Shown: positions 23,927 through 37,544 of the stretch, piece after piece
Position numbering within the stretch: position 1 is the stretch's first letter
How the letters are laid out: every line of letters begins with the position of its first letter
Origin: Schizochytrium sp. TIO01
Lineage: Eukaryota; Sar; Bigyra; Thraustochytrida; Thraustochytriidae
Length of the DNA stretch: 64,000 nt
Direction of reading: 5' to 3'
NCBI GenBank assembly: GCA_004764695.1
Contig: SMSO01000033.1
Location: 945,001 to 1,009,000 of the forward strand
Notes under the pieces: model-generated
What the model was told of the DNA's origin: nothing
Database searches by the model: none
What the model saw: the letters and a program-made list of their open reading frames with translations, nothing else
Made by a program: the position numbers and the translations under genes

Positions 23927-24335
23927 CAAGCTGTGTCTCGGAAACCTCAATCTAGCACGTATCAAATCTAGCTAGAGTATGTATCAGTGAGGGGAAAAGA
24001 AAGAAAGAAAGAAAGAAAGCGGATCAGCCTGCGAGGCTTCCCCAGCGCTGTTATCTCCGAGAAGAACGAGGCCGCCCCAAAAAGAACGCGGCCAAGGCAA
24101 GAAGGTGGGCGGCCACAAAAGTACGGAACGCGGGGCGTAACAGCTGATACAGGAAGACGCGGGCGCCTGCCTGGGCCCGTAAAACCGGTGGAGGCAGGCG
24201 GCGCCGCTCACGAGCACAGGAAACGACGTGTCTGCTGCTGACTGGCCACGTAGAGAGTCAGACAGGCAGGTATGCCCTGCTCTCTCAGCCTGCGTCCCGA
24301 TAAGCGAGGAGCGAAAGGCCCGTTCTGAGCCGAGG

Positions 24336-24366
24336 GAATGAATGAATGAATGAATGAATGAATGAA
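24336..24366. repeat. (AATG)n microsatellite
   Basis: Seven AATG units. Confidence 0.9.
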
Positions 24367-24743
24367 TTGATTGAATCTTGGGCAAAAATATCTTTCGTCT
24401 CTCTGTTCTGTTCACCTCGGCAGCTAAGGAACGTCTGTGGGGGGTGTGTATTCCGCGGCGTCTCGCCATCATGAGGTGGAGACAGACTCCCTTCTCGAGA
24501 ATGGCTGCTGTGAGACGAGACAAGGCCGCGTGAGGGAGGCAGGGAGGGAGGGAGGTCATGGCATGTCTGCTGCATGCACGAGCAGTGTTCAGAACGGGCT
24601 CTTGGTTCTCGCAAGCCCATCGGTGATCGGTTTTATCGCCTCGACAGCCTCGCAGCAGCGGTTAGTTCTGGAGGGGTGTGTGGGTGTGCGAACCTATGAG
24701 CGTACGTACGCACGTACGATATACATTATATATATCCAAAGAT

Positions 24744-24785
24744 ACAAACAAACAAACAAACAAACTGACAAACAAACAAACTGAC
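24744..24785. repeat. (AAAC)n microsatellite
   Basis: AAAC units interrupted by ACTG twice. Confidence 0.85.
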
Positions 24786-25560
24786 AAATAACTGTATTCT
24801 ATTTACTCGCACATGTTTCGATGCATGTGATGGATAGAAAAGGAGAGAGAGAAAAAAGAAAGAAAGATACAGAATTCCCCCAAAACTTGAGCGAATGACG
24901 GACCACGGCAAAGTCTTCTTGCGCCTGCAGGTTTCAGGGCACAGCGGTCACCAAAAGGGCACGCAAGCAGCTGCCGAGCAGAGGACGTTTCGGCGCCTCC
25001 GCGAGCCTCGCTTGCTCGTCGCCTACGCTGCTTTTGCTGCTGCTGGTGCCTTGAAAAGGCTCGTCTTGAAAACCACCCCAGGCTCGCAGGGCTCCTCCAT
25101 CTTGGGCTCGATCGATTGACTATTGATTTGTTTTCAATTTTGAAAATTTTAATTAAATAGAGCACAATAGAAGCTCATTCATTTCTTCGTTGGTTATCTA
25201 TCACTTATCGCTACTGATGAGTGTTCGAAATTTGTTCCGTTCAAATTTCGATTCTTTCCTCTTATTCGGGCTAAATCCTGTGTGTCCCGCACACCCTGCC
25301 TTCCTTGGAGCTAGTCGCGATGGATTGATTCTTGTTTGACTTTGCTGCCGCTATTCTTGTGCGCCACTCGTTCCGGGCAGAGAGAAGCTGACTGAGCTGC
25401 TGCCAGAGGGTCTCTCAGGCCTCTCACCGCCGCCGCATGTACGTCTTTCTTTGCCTGCGCCATCGAAACAATCACCGTTGACGAATTCATTCATGCATTC
25501 ATTCTCTAGCTAGATCAACTTGCTAGTTCGTGCGTACGAACACAGACTGTCTCCTTTTTC

Positions 25561-25591
<31 letters not shown>

Positions 25592-25600
25592 TTTCTTTGC
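25561..25600. repeat. (TTTC)n microsatellite
   Basis: TTTC units over 40 bp. Confidence 0.9.
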
Positions 25601-26627
25601 AGCGCCAGCCAAAAACCCATCTTCAGGGCACTCCGCGGAGGGTCCAAGCGAACCGCAGACCAAGTTTGAATGGAACAGTCCAAGCCACCAAAGCGAGAGA
25701 AAGGAAGTTGGGCCAAGCAAAAGCCATCGCAAAGCGAAAGCACAAAGCACTCATCTCAGAACTTGCAGCGAGAACAGGAGTGGAGCCATTAAACAGGCGC
25801 CCTCACTCCCTCTCTCCCTCACTCCTTACCTCACAGAAGTTAGAACGTTCAAAAGTGCCTCTTAAAGTGCCTACTACTAGAAGGTCAGCGGTATAGACAT
25901 ATAGACATGATGGCCTTCTAGCCAGGCATAGACTATCTGTCTATGCCAGAACTCCCTGTTCTCGAAGAGAGGCCATGGCAGAAACTGAGTTCTGGTTCAG
26001 CTCCCAAGTTTCCTTCTTTCTCTCTGAACCCACAAATTCAAGGCGTGCTCCTTCCATGAGGCCTTTTAGTCACATCCTCTTTGACAGAAAAGACAAACTA
26101 CTACTTCGACTCCTATCTTGCGAGTAGAGAGGAGGAACACTTTCAGATCTTTTTGAGTTGGTTGCCACACACCGTCGTTCTTCTCTGAGTGTTCTTTCTT
26201 TCTTTCTCTCTCTCTCTCTCTCTCTTTATTTAATTTAATTTAATCTAAAACAAAGAACTTTTTTTAAAATTAAAAAATGTATTTAAATTAAAATAAATCA
26301 TCCTGGTATCCTAACTTTACAATTATATTAAAAAACATAGAAATTGAGGTATCATGAACTCAAGTTGAAAGTGCTTTCTTTCGTCTGTGCAGGCGATGGT
26401 GGTGTGGATGTCGAAGTATATCCATCTCTGGCATCTCCTGCCTCGTGTTCGTTTCACGTTTCACACCGTGCGGATAAGTCGCCGCACGCTCGCGCACGAT
26501 TTTTGCCACTCCTGCAACAAGTAAGTAAGTGACTGCGTTTCCTTTCTTCTTGCCGCTTGAACTCCTCCTCCTTCGCACAAATGGGAATGGACTTTCTTTC
26601 TTCCACCATGAGATCTCGCGGCTCGTT

Positions 26628-26684
26628 GAACAAGAACAACAACAAGAACAACAACAAGAACAACAACAAGAACAACAACAAGAA
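26628..26684. repeat. (CAACAACAAGAA)n 12-bp array
   Basis: Four to five copies of a 12-bp unit, abutting an ATGGCGCC element at 26685. Confidence 0.9.
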
Positions 26685-27110
26685 ATGGCGCCTCAACTCT
26701 TGAAACTGGTCGGCCATGTTCTCAAAGACGCCTCAATCAGACGAGCCAAGAGAAGAACGAATCAAGGTCTGGCTAGTTCGCTAGAAAGATGAACGGCTGT
26801 GCGTTTGCAACAGTCAGCAAAGCCTTTGAAAGGTGAGCAATCGATCGATCGATCGCACCTCCTCTCCTCGTGGCGTGATCGTCAAGCTTTCATGATTGAT
26901 GCCATGCCATCCTCAAGTTCGAACAGACAGACCTCTTCTACTGCAGTCCACTCCACGCTTTCTCGTGATCTTCAAGACACGAGACCAGATTCTTCGACCG
27001 TAGTCGGCTCCCAGGGCTCTCATACCCTTCAAACGAGCAAAATGAAGAAAACGAAAACAAAAGCTGCTGCACTATCCACTTACAGGACCGCTAGGACCTA
27101 CTCCAGGGGT

Positions 27111-27157
27111 ACTTACTTACTCTGATTTACTTACTTACTTACTTACTTACTTACCTA
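27111..27157. repeat. (ACTT)n microsatellite
   Basis: ACTT units over 45 bp with one interruption. Confidence 0.9.
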
Positions 27158-29632
27158 CGCGGCTATTACGCGCTAAGCAGATGTGGGGTTGGCGTGATTA
27201 TGGAGGTCTCCGGAACTCGGCAGGAACGAAGTGTATCTATCTCTCTAAGGAAGGAAGGGAGTAAAGACAAGCAGGGAAGCTGGAGATTGGTTTTCGAAAG
27301 TTGCACGAGAAAGGCCCTCTTCACCGCAAGTGCGGTGGAGCTGCGATCACTCACTCACTGCAGCATCCCTGTGCTGCTTGTTGTGAAAGAGGCGATTCTG
27401 ATTCTTTCCTCGGGGTTCCTCTCAACAAGGTTAGCTTGTCGAGGATATAGGCCGGCTGGAATTACAAGTGAGCAAGCGAAATTGAATACATTTCCTCGTG
27501 AAAGTTGCCAAAAGGTTCCCCGACAGGCACTTACTTACTTAGCTACTACCTACATGCCTGCCATCTCAGGCCTGTAGTCAATTGATCCAAAGTTCCTCCA
27601 AAAATTGATTCGTCGGGCTGTGACTTAAGTACCTTCTCCCAATGATGATGGTTGATCACAGCTGGCCAGCGAGTTTGGCGAAGTCGCGCGGAATTGCAAA
27701 AATTAACATTTAGCCTGCACAACCTACCCTCAGCCATGCCAATTGAAGGGCCGATTCACGCAAAGCGTTCTCGTGCGCGACTGGTTTATCCAGTCCACTT
27801 GCACTCCATTGTTTCCCGCCCTGGCGCTTGCTTGGTTTCTGCATCGACTTCATCGATAGTTTGATTGTTTTCAAGAATCCTGGCTCTAGAGAAGATTTAT
27901 GGCGGGTAATTTGCTTGGTATTATCGCATGCATAGAAGCGCTCGCACTTGCCGCGAGAGATGCTCTCATCCTAGCTAGCTAGAACCTACTCTGCAATTGG
28001 TTCTCTCTTGCTACCCGTGTTCTCACAAGATTCTTTAGATGCACAATGGTCTTAACTGCCATCATGATCGACGACTAATCGCACCTATCTAACTCTTACG
28101 CAGCCAAGATGGAGGGTGGTTTACGATGAGCCTCATTCTTCTCGTGTGCTACACTTTTTTTAATTAAATTAGATTTTAGCCTTTGCTCGCTCATTTTCTT
28201 TCGCCTCTACATCGCTGGAGTAAATGGATACCTGCCAGCTGGCTAGCTAGCGAGCTCACTGGGCCTTTTCTAAAACTGGAGAGGCGCCATCTTGGCTGGC
28301 AAGATAGTGGCGGCCTTTCTTTCCAGCCAGCCCTCTCTCAAGAGTAAACGGCACGGCAGGCAGTGCTTCTTCGCCTGCCCAGGGCCCGCTTCTTGTTTAC
28401 AAAGTCGTGCCGTTCAAGACTCGCACTGAGGCAGCCTGACATCAATCAATAGCAGAATCCCGTCCAACAGGAACGCAGTTCGTACCAAATCTAAGAATAA
28501 TAGTATTATTATTATTAGTTTTTTTATTATAATAGCACGATGGACACATCTATTTCGTCCCTTTAACGGCATGCATGACAAATTGACGCTTCACGCATAG
28601 TCTTTGAAAATGGGAACAGGCCAACACAGTTTCTTACAAGCTTGCAATAGGATACGTCGTCGCTACTGCACGATTCCAGGGCCGCTGCTGCCTGTCAGGA
28701 AAGCTCTTCCTTTCGTGTGCGATACTTCATGTTGTTCCACAGTAGCGTTTACTAGTAGTAGGAAAATGTTCTCCATCACTTTTTCCACCTACCACTGGGT
28801 GCATACATATATTAACTTTGAAACAAGAAGATCTGCTGGGAAAACAAGATGGCAGCCCAGGAGACAGCGCGGCATTGCATTAAAACTCTGACCGACCAGA
28901 GCGGAACTGAATAAGGTCCATGCATTGACTGGCATTTTATAGCAAGCTGCTGTCTTTCGTATTGAGGCAGTGAAGCAAATATCGAGAAGATGTTTACGTT
29001 TACACCAGCATAAAACAATAAAATAAGAATGATCGTGCGGCAGAAATTGGCTTGCAGCAATCCATGAGGAAATCTCGAGTTGCAAGAGCTCTTGCACTTT
29101 TAAAATACAGTTCCTTAGTTTCAAGATGTGGATTTGCGCTTGCGAGATGATTCTTTTCCGATGAAAGTTTAAAAAACTGCGGCATGTCGATTTCGCTACA
29201 GAAAGGACTAATTCCTCACACTATCGTATTCATTGTAACTTTAGGTAGTAGACGCTCAATTGTGGATGACGAGGAATGAATTAACCTGAGAGCGAGCGAC
29301 GGGAATTCTGCATCAGAAACGAAAAAGATTCAATGTAAACATCGTGACAAAAGAAGCAGAATAGAACACCCTTTCATTTAAAACTATTTTTACTATCGTT
29401 TTAATTAACTATTCTAAATATAAATGTTCTTTAGTCTTTTGCTCCTTCTTTCCCAGTTCACGCGAGAGTCTTTTCAAGCTGTTCTTTTCTACTTTTTCTA
29501 ATTTCTTTTTTTTTAATTCAAAATAATTATTCATAATTATTTTCAATTCTAAAAATATCCTTTTAGATGAGCGTTCACTTTGCTGCTGCCATGACTCTCC
29601 ATGATGCCTTCTTCAGTACACGAAAGAAGAGG

Positions 29633-29700
29633 GAAAGAAAGAAAGAAAGAAAGAATGAAAGAAAGAAAGAAAGAAAGAATGAATGAATGAATGAATGAAC
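29633..29700. repeat. (GAAA)n then (GAAT)n microsatellite
   Basis: A compound purine-rich array passes from GAAA to GAAT units. Confidence 0.9.
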
Positions 29701-30381
29701 ACGAGAAAGAAGGAAGAGGCACACTTTGAAGGATGCAAGCGAGTAAAAGGAAAGAAACCGAACAAAAGTGTTCCGCATCATGGCGCCGTCAGGATGCTGC
29801 TTCTGCCGTCGCCGCCCTAGACAATAAACAGTTTACCAGAACAACTAAGCAAACATGACTGAGCTGAGTCACTCGATTCGATGGCCTTGCTTCACGCTGC
29901 TGCCTCCTGAGCCCTCCCTGTCCTTGTCTGCCTGAGCCCACTCCCTCCTTGAGCAGTTTCGCCGTGGATTCGAGCAGCTTCTTGGCCAAAGTTCTTCCTC
30001 TCCTCTTCCTTTGTTTGGCTATGGTGCATGCATACTCGCAGCGGAGGGGTCTTAGCAGTGGCTACTGCCTGCCTAAGGGCAGGCCCACTCTCGCTCTTTT
30101 CTCTCTTTCTCTCTTTCTCATTGGTACGTGTCGTCCTATTTTACATTGCCCTGCGAAGGCACGGACTTTATTTCAGGTAAACTCGAGGCTCATGGCCGAC
30201 TCGGACTCCTCGATATGTATGCACGTACCTCAGCGGCCGCGCGCCCGAGCTGAGGCAGGCATCGATTCCCTTGCTGGCGGCGAGGCAGTGGCTGCGGCGG
30301 CCTTTGACGAGCTAGCTAGAGCGAGGCGAGTTCAGGTCGATTCCTCTGCCCAAGTCCTCGAAATCGCACACTCACATCTAC

Positions 30382-30415
30382 TCATTCATTCATTCATTCA
30401 TTCATTCATTTATTC
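30382..30415. repeat. (ATTC)n microsatellite
   Basis: Eight ATTC units. Confidence 0.9.
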
Positions 30416-30525
30416 TTTCGGCAGAGCCTTTTTCTGCTTTCTTAAGGATCTTTGGAGGATTTCAAAACCAGGGCAGCGCTTGCGTACTTACTCGACCTAC
30501 TGAGTTACTGAGTTACTTTCTGGCG

Positions 30526-30580
30526 TACTCACTCACTCTCTCACTCACTCGCTCTCTCACTCACTCACTCACTCTCTCAC
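30526..30580. repeat. (ACTC)n microsatellite
   Basis: ACTC units interleaved with TCTC. Confidence 0.8.
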
Positions 30581-31045
30581 GTACCTACCTTTGACCTTTC
30601 TAAGAAGGAGGGCTACTTCATTCGCATCATTCACGTGTTGCTTGCACTGTTCGTTGTTTGTTCACCGAAGCCATGCAATCAACCACACGATTCGTGATTC
30701 ATGCTCCACGACGCAGGTGGCACTTGATCGAGCCTGAGTGAGGCCCGCCCACCCAGCCTGCCTGCCTGCCTGCCCCTGCCTGCCTGCCTGCCTGCCTGGC
30801 TTGAGACGGGCTCTTCCTTTCATGAGCGTCAGAATGAGCGAGTGCGTGAGTGCGTGAGTGAATGGGTCATCCGACCAAACCAGAACTTCAGCTTGAAACT
30901 GAGCCTCTTTGATGAAACTAAATCAATCGCTAAAGTGCGGCCAGCCAAGCAAAGCAGCAGCTTTAGAAAGAAAGCTAGCTTGAAGGAGGCTATTGTTTGC
31001 ATCGGTTTTTCCCTACAACCATGGGTTGTTTTGGTTACAGTTGTA

Positions 31046-31144
31046 CAATCAATCAGTAAATCAATCAGTAAATCAATCAGTAAATCAATCAGTAAATCAA
31101 TCAGTAAATCAATCAGTAAATCCATAAGTAAATTAATCAATCAG

Positions 31145-31191
<47 letters not shown>

Positions 31192-31245
31192 GTGAATCAA
31201 TCAGTAAATCAATCAGTAAATCAATCAGTAAATCAATAAAACTCC
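31046..31245. repeat. (AATCAGTA AATC)n 12-bp array with (AATC)n core
   Basis: Copies of a 12-bp AATC-AGTA-AATC unit flank a purer AATC run at about 31135-31190; the 12-bp unit resumes afterwards. It is direct and contiguous, without the spacers of a CRISPR array. Confidence 0.9.
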
Positions 31246-31697
31246 GCTGTTTTCAGGCTATCTAAGTTGACACGAGTGACTGTATGATCTATCTAGCTAG
31301 CTAGCTAGTCGATTGATTGTCATGTCCGGGTCTGCTGAAGCAAAAGAAACAGTGCATCAGGTGAAGCTCCTGCTTTTCCCACCGTCTCGGCCTGACTGAA
31401 TCCATGGAGCGGCAAGTTATTCAGAACATCAAGGGATGGAGACCAAAGCTTTCGCTGTGGTCTTCATTAATTTGGATTTTGACAATCAATCATGGCGAAT
31501 CTGCACTCTTCCGCTGCGGGTCCTCACGCCTCTGTATTTATTTACCTGCCATCAAGGAAGGAAAGAAGGAAGGAAAGCAGGAAAGCAGGGTAGAGAGGGC
31601 GTTCTCTTCCCTCTCCTTTCGGTTAAAACCCCTTCCTGCAGGTAGAGTTCTTTTAAACCTCTACTTCCTTAAGTGGCAGGCGCCGAGGCGAGTGAGA

Positions 31698-31738
31698 ACA
31701 TTTTCATTTTCATTTTCATTTTCATTTTCATTTTCAGC
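31698..31738. repeat. (ATTTTC)n hexanucleotide array
   Basis: Six to seven copies of a 6-bp unit. Confidence 0.9.
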
Positions 31739-33425
31739 TTTCTGGTTTTACTTGGTTTTGGTCCTCTTTCAACCTTTCAACCGGGGTGTTCTTTTCCTTT
31801 CCCGCTTTTTCATTACATAAATAATGTTCTAACGCTCATGACCCATTTTCATATTTCTTCAAAATGATTTTGTCATGATTAGTTGATTAAATTGAGATGA
31901 AAATGGCATGGAAGTAAAGGAAGAAAGACCCAGAAAAGAACGCTAGAATCCCATGTTTTTCAATCGTAGGAACTCCCTCTCCCTTTGCTTGTTTGAATAT
32001 ATATTTATTTTATTTATTTGTTTATTTCAAGACAACCACGTCTGGCATGCGACAGTGACAGACGCCCGCACTCTATTCCTCCTGCGCAGAGATGGCCCGC
32101 TTTCAGCCATGCCAGGAAACAAACGACTCGAAAGCCATCAGAGCTGCTGTCAACATCGCCATAAATCTTGATCGATAAGTTCTCTCTGTACTTCATCGAT
32201 CAAGAAGATAATCAACCATGTCCAAGTTGTCGTGATTCTCTCTCTCCCTCTGGCAATTTTCAAATTAAAATTAAAAAGTTAGTTACTTTTGAAGAAGTTA
32301 GTTACTCTTTTACTCTCTAGGGTTTACAACTTCTGCGACAAGTTGAACTTCAAAGTTCTATTTCTTCTCTCCAAAGGAGTTGGTTAGTCCACAATGGAAA
32401 ACGAGAAGATGTTTCATAATCTATTGCCACCATATATATATAATCTAAGGTCAGTGTTTAGTTTATTCTTTGCTTGCATTCTTTATAATCCAACAGCAAC
32501 TTAATTTAAAATTTTAAAAACAGAAACCAATAATAATAATAAAAATAAAAACTTCATTAAATTTCATTTTTAAGAATGCTGTACAATCTTAACAATAATG
32601 GCGGTGCGGAGATTACTCACGGCGCCGCAATTTCGCTCGTGATTATCACGATGCCGACGAGGACCCATCGTCCGTCATGCATGCGAAGGAGAGTGAGGGC
32701 ACCAACAAACTGCGAGCAGTACTCGCTCTTCGGGCTCTAACCGCCCCATAAAGACCCGCACCGGTCTAAAACGACAGGAAGGCTCGCGATCCGGACCGCA
32801 AGCAGGCAGGCAAGCAAGCAAGCAAGCAATTAAGCAATTAAGCAATTAAGCAATTGATTGCCTTCTTCGAGCTGCGCTTACTAGTAACTGCTAGCGAGGG
32901 AGGATCTTGAGTCTGTCATAATAATAAGCAGGGGAACCGGGCGGTGAAGAAGAACAAGAAGAACAAGAAGAGAACGCAAGGCCTGCGAGATCGTTGGAAA
33001 CATGTGCCAGAAATGAAGATCGAAGATCACTGTCGCGTTGGATACTCTGTCGTGCGGACTCCAAGACGCCAGCCGATCAAATTCATGGCGCAGGCTGTTA
33101 CTACTCGCAGCTCAGGGATTGTGGATAGGCACAGCTGGCTGGGAAACCGATAGCGGCGGAATTGAGCACGTTTCGTGTCTTCTGGGGCAGGTCGGATGCG
33201 GCTTGGGACTGAGAACCAAAGACGCCTGCAGAGGACTGGATAGAGAAGAAGAAGAAGATGATGATGATGAAAGGTTCTGCAAAAGCGTCACAGAGGTCTG
33301 CATCCAGAGCCGCGTGCGCGAGTTTGAATGAGCATGAGCCGACCTCGTGATTCATGTATCGGTTCCCACGCGCTGGTTTCGTTTTGGAATAAATCTTAAC
33401 GCTAATGCAATTCGAGCGCACGCCC

Positions 33426-34546
33426 TCATCTAGACCGATGTTCGCCTTTTTTGCTATTTTTAAAATTCTCCCTGAGCCGGCAGGTAGTTAGAAAAACCCT
33501 GATGGTATCGCCAGAAATGCGGTCCCGAACTCTCTTAGGAGTTTCTTCCTCGAAGGGCAGAAATCTGGTCGTAACATGATGAGATGTAAAAGGGCTGGGG
33601 GCCAAACGTGCTGGGGCACTACTTGTTTTATATGGGCTTTCCCTGATACAAAGTTTCCAACAATTCTGCGGTTTTAATTTAGTAACTAGCCCGGTCACAT
33701 TTTGACCAAGCACGTCGGAATTTCAATACCAAAATCTACGCGAATCCGAACGATTTATTTCCGAACTTTCCAGAGACGAAGGCGTGCCGATGCTGAGCTC
33801 TTCAAGTTGATGAAATCGCCATCAGCTTGAACAACGTTTCAGGCAGAACGGCGTGCTCTGTGGACTTTACCATTACAACCCGTGGGTACTAATACGAGCT
33901 GGCGCCACTGACAATAACGCAAATTGTTTTCACAGTTTCGGGCCCTCAACCGTGCAATGGTGACTTTCTCTCGTGTTTTTCAGTTGTATTATTATGTTCT
34001 CTCTCTATCTCTCGCTTCTCCTCTCCAATTGAACACGATCCCCTTTAACTTTTCTCCAATCTTCTTTCCCCTTTCCAACATCATCAGCAAGTTCCCTTTT
34101 TTTGAAAATTAAGTCTACGTCGCCTTAGTTCTATGCTGTTCTAAAGGAAAGATAAAACAGCCACAAACGTGGCGAGCCCTTCTTTTAAAATATATTACCC
34201 CAAAGAAAAAGGAACCATCTTTGGTTCGTATCACAGTTCGCAGAACTTGAATTTGCATATGTGAATAAACGTACGCCCAGCAAAATCTATCCGCCAGATT
34301 TCGAGCGCCCATTGTGAGCTTTTTGCTAGCTAACTTTCCAGAGGGAACTTTGAAAACCTTCAATCCACCGAAGGTCCAGCGCACTTGAGAGAGAACCGGT
34401 ATCGCCTTATCGCCTGCCCTGAGTCCCAGGTCGCCGATCTCGTGCTCTCGAGACCGCGAAACGTCCGTCTCAGAAGCCACCCGAGCGTTTGAGGAGCCCG
34501 ATTCCTTTTGACTTTCGAGTTCCTCGCCTACTTGAAACCATCCCAC
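33426..34546 (-). other. Possible decayed or split coding sequence
   Basis: Two minus-strand open frames, free of simple repeats, lie 400 bp apart. One spans 34546-34115 (143 codons, contains GGLKVFKVPSGKLASKKL and FCWAYVYSHMQIQVLRTVI). The other spans 33713-33426 (95 codons, contains SPFTSHHVTTRFLPFEEETP). The gap has further short stop-free reads in other frames. Neither begins at a convincing ATG or matches a family I know. They could be exons, a gene remnant or chance open frames. Confidence 0.2.
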
Positions 34547-35540
34547 TCATTAATGCGCCCCTATCTTGTCTCGGCCCCTCTTCGAAGGCAGCAATCTTTG
34601 GTGATCAATTCATTGTCGTTCTCATCATCATCATCATCCATTTATTTGATAACTTCGCATTGCAATGGCGCCCCACCAAAGGACCCGCGACAGAGCGGTT
34701 CTGTCCCCACCCGCCCTGAACTCCATCATGTCGCCCCTCTGTTTGGTGTTCCAACTTGGAAATGCGTTCTCTTCTCCTTCTCAGGGTCTTATCTTATGCT
34801 CTTGATTCGTTGGGTCGAGCGAGGAAACGAAATGAAATGCGATCTGAGTCCAAGCAAGCTTCGACCGACTACAATCACCCACTCGAAACTGAAGCTGCCT
34901 GCGCTGTTCCTGAAGCGCCTGGGCTCGTCCCGTGCCCTTTTCACTAGTAGCCGCTGCTACCGACATGGCCATGCGACGGTAGTACCTTCCTACCCGTGCC
35001 TGCCCACACGGTTAGCGGCCAATGAATGGGCAATGAATGGGCGCCACGATCCCGTTTCCCTCTCTCTTCCCAGAACCTGGAGACCGAAGCGGCAGCCACT
35101 GCGAAGGCTGAGCTGCAGCCTCAGTCAGACAGAGGGCGCAGAAACTGACTCGCGCGCCTCCGCGGAAAACGGCGCGAGCCGGGGGGGCTGAGGCAAGAGC
35201 AACGCAGCTTGCGACGGTTTTTTCAAAGATTGAGCTGATGCGTGTATAGCATAGATAGATAAATAACTCAGAGGGAGAGAGAACACGGGCAGATAAGATA
35301 AGAACTTTTAGAACAGCGATAATCTAGTGCGTTCAGGTGTTCAGCGCATGTACCTGAGAGAGTCAGCTATTGAGCGACGAGGAGACACTTTCCCGCCTCC
35401 TTTTTGTTAGTTTGGTTGCTGAGTTAGTTTTTTGTTCCTGCTCTGGTTCCTTGTTTCTTTCGAAATTCGAAGGTTTGTTTTCTTTTCGAGATGAATTTGT
35501 TTGGCGTGGAAAGTTTTCTCACTAGTCACGGCGCGTTCTT

Positions 35541-35542
35541 TT

Positions 35543-35578
<36 letters not shown>

Positions 35579-35580
35579 TC
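35541..35580. repeat. (TTTC)n microsatellite
   Basis: Ten TTTC units, followed by an AT-rich island. Confidence 0.9.
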
Positions 35581-35647
35581 ATTCTTTAAATTTCATTTTT
35601 AAAGAAAACGACCGAAAAAAATAGATTGATGTTGATAATATTAAACA

Positions 35648-35690
35648 TTTTTATTTTTATTTTTATTTTTATTTTTATTTTTATTTTGAA
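35648..35690. repeat. (TTTTTA)n hexanucleotide array
   Basis: Seven copies of the 6-bp unit within an AT-rich island. Confidence 0.9.
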
Positions 35691-36160
35691 ATAAAAAAGA
35701 GAACCAACAAATCTAACAATCGCTGTTCACTTGTTTAGTAGTTTTGGGTTAGTTGCTCTACATTTCTGTCTTCTTTCTACTTTGTTTGAAAGGGGGATCT
35801 TTGTTCTGACCAAAAACCAAAATAAAAGGTAAAACACCAATAAAACGAAAGGTCCTCGAGAGAGCATCATTTCCCAAAGCTCTGCGCAAGGACCAGTTAG
35901 CCAGCCAGTTAGTTTTCTACTTAGTTCGGAAATCTTCAGAAGTCGGAGTGGCGGCCTCTTTTTGATCTGACCTCGCTTCGTCTCATCTCCCTCTCTTCAC
36001 CTATTCCTCTCCCTGTTCTGCAGCATTATTTTATAATTGTACCTTTCCCAACAGACGCGGGCGTAAAGCGCAATTCATTATGCGTGCCCGCCTCACTTGA
36101 TCATGCACCCATCATCACCGTCGCTCATGATATCCACTCCTGTCTCTCGATCTTGAACTT

Positions 36161-36199
36161 TAACTCGAACTCGAACTCGAACTCGAACTCGAACTCGAA
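36161..36199. repeat. (AACTCG)n hexanucleotide array
   Basis: Six copies of a 6-bp unit, the same motif as the longer array at 37.5 kb. Confidence 0.9.
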
Positions 36200-36604
36200 T
36201 CGAGTTGATCGATCGATTGACTGCACTATGAAAGCTCGTGTGGAGCCGACCGCGCTGGCCTCGTTCCTAATCTTTTTCCTTTTCTTTCTCTCATTCTCTT
36301 CTCCTTTTCATGAAGCGCCGCAGAGGAGACCGCAGAACTGTGTTCATCACCACACGATGACCATGATATGATCATCAAACCCAACTTCAAGATCATGAAG
36401 AGGACACTCCATGCATCATGGCAAAGGGTCCCTGAGCCGACTCCCGCTACTCAGTGCACATCGCTCCCGCCGGAAAGGGCCCGAAAGCAAGCGATCGTAG
36501 CTTCTAAAAGTAGGCACCGACCGCTCTTCAAGTTGAAGTTTCGCTTTCTTGCTTCCTTCCTCCTTCTCTGCGCGTTGTTCAAGAAGTCTATCTGACGGAT
36601 TGTT

Positions 36605-36780
36605 TATGTGTTCATTTGTTTGTTTGTTTGTTTATTTGTTTATTTGTTTATTTGTTTCAAGTTGTTCATTTATTCATTCATTCATTTATTCATTCGTTTG
36701 TTTCAAGTTGTTTTGTTTTTTTATTTGTTCATTCATTCATTCATTCATTCATTTGTGTCAAGTTGTTTGTTTGTTTGCCA
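36605..36780. repeat. TTTG/ATTC compound microsatellite
   Basis: Alternating runs of TTTG/TTTA and ATTC units over about 175 bp. Confidence 0.85.
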
Positions 36781-36924
36781 AGATTGAAGCCCCAAAAGCC
36801 AAAAGCATGGGGGAAAGGCGGCGTCTGTCGGGAGGGCTAAGGACGCGGAAGCACGCTTTCAATGGTCTCTAACTCAAAAGTCTCCTGCTCCACTGCAAGT
36901 TCTAAAACAATCAAAGAGCGAGCA

Positions 36925-36968
36925 GGAAAAGAAAGAAAGAAAGAAAGAAGAAAGAGAAAGAGAAAGAG
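36925..36968. repeat. (GAAA)n purine tract
   Basis: GAAA and GAGAAA units. Confidence 0.85.
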
Positions 36969-37544
36969 AGAGCTAGCTATTCCTTTCTTTTCAACTTGGA
37001 AGGCCCTTTGCAAATTCCGAACCAAAGAACCGCCGCACATGCAAACAAAGCATGCAAAGATCTTGGAGACAGAAGCGAAGCGAACGCCCCTTTCTCCGCA
37101 CCGCTATTGTGTCGATGGCTCTGGTGGCCACAGCGACGATAAATACCCATAATGAACGAACTCGCGAGCCTCTCCGTAGAAGATGATGACCTACGTGCGA
37201 CCTCGCGATGAGCTCGGTTCCGAAGCGGCCGTGACCTCGCCACGAGCCCAGAACCTCCGTACCAGTAAGTAGTACCTGTACCCAGGCTGGCTGTCTGTCT
37301 GTCACTCATCTGTCTGCTGGAGACGTACCGTTCAACCCGCAGACGAAGCAAGACGTGGGCAAGATCATGAACGAAGGCGGAGGTCGTCCTCGCAGCCGCG
37401 CATGCCACGCGAGACGGAGGCCGAGCTGGACCTCGAGCAGGACCTCGAGTAGCTGGACGTGAACTTGATTGCTCTTGGCAACTTCTCCAAGTCGAAATCC
37501 GCTTCTCAGGCCCTTATGACCGAACCCCGGCCTCCAGAATGGAC

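Noticed and set aside
29949-30503. 184-codon plus-strand frame with a hydrophobic N-terminus
   Set aside because: Looks like a secreted protein at first, but it lacks a firm ATG context, includes the (ATTC)n array and has no recognisable domain.
31046-31245. Possible CRISPR-like direct repeats
   Set aside because: Repeats are contiguous 12-bp units without spacers, in a eukaryotic context.
34508-35191. 227-codon plus-strand frame
   Set aside because: No ATG at its start, mixed Ser/Arg composition, no domain; overlaps the opposite-strand candidate at 34115-34546 and contains the ATGGCGCC element.
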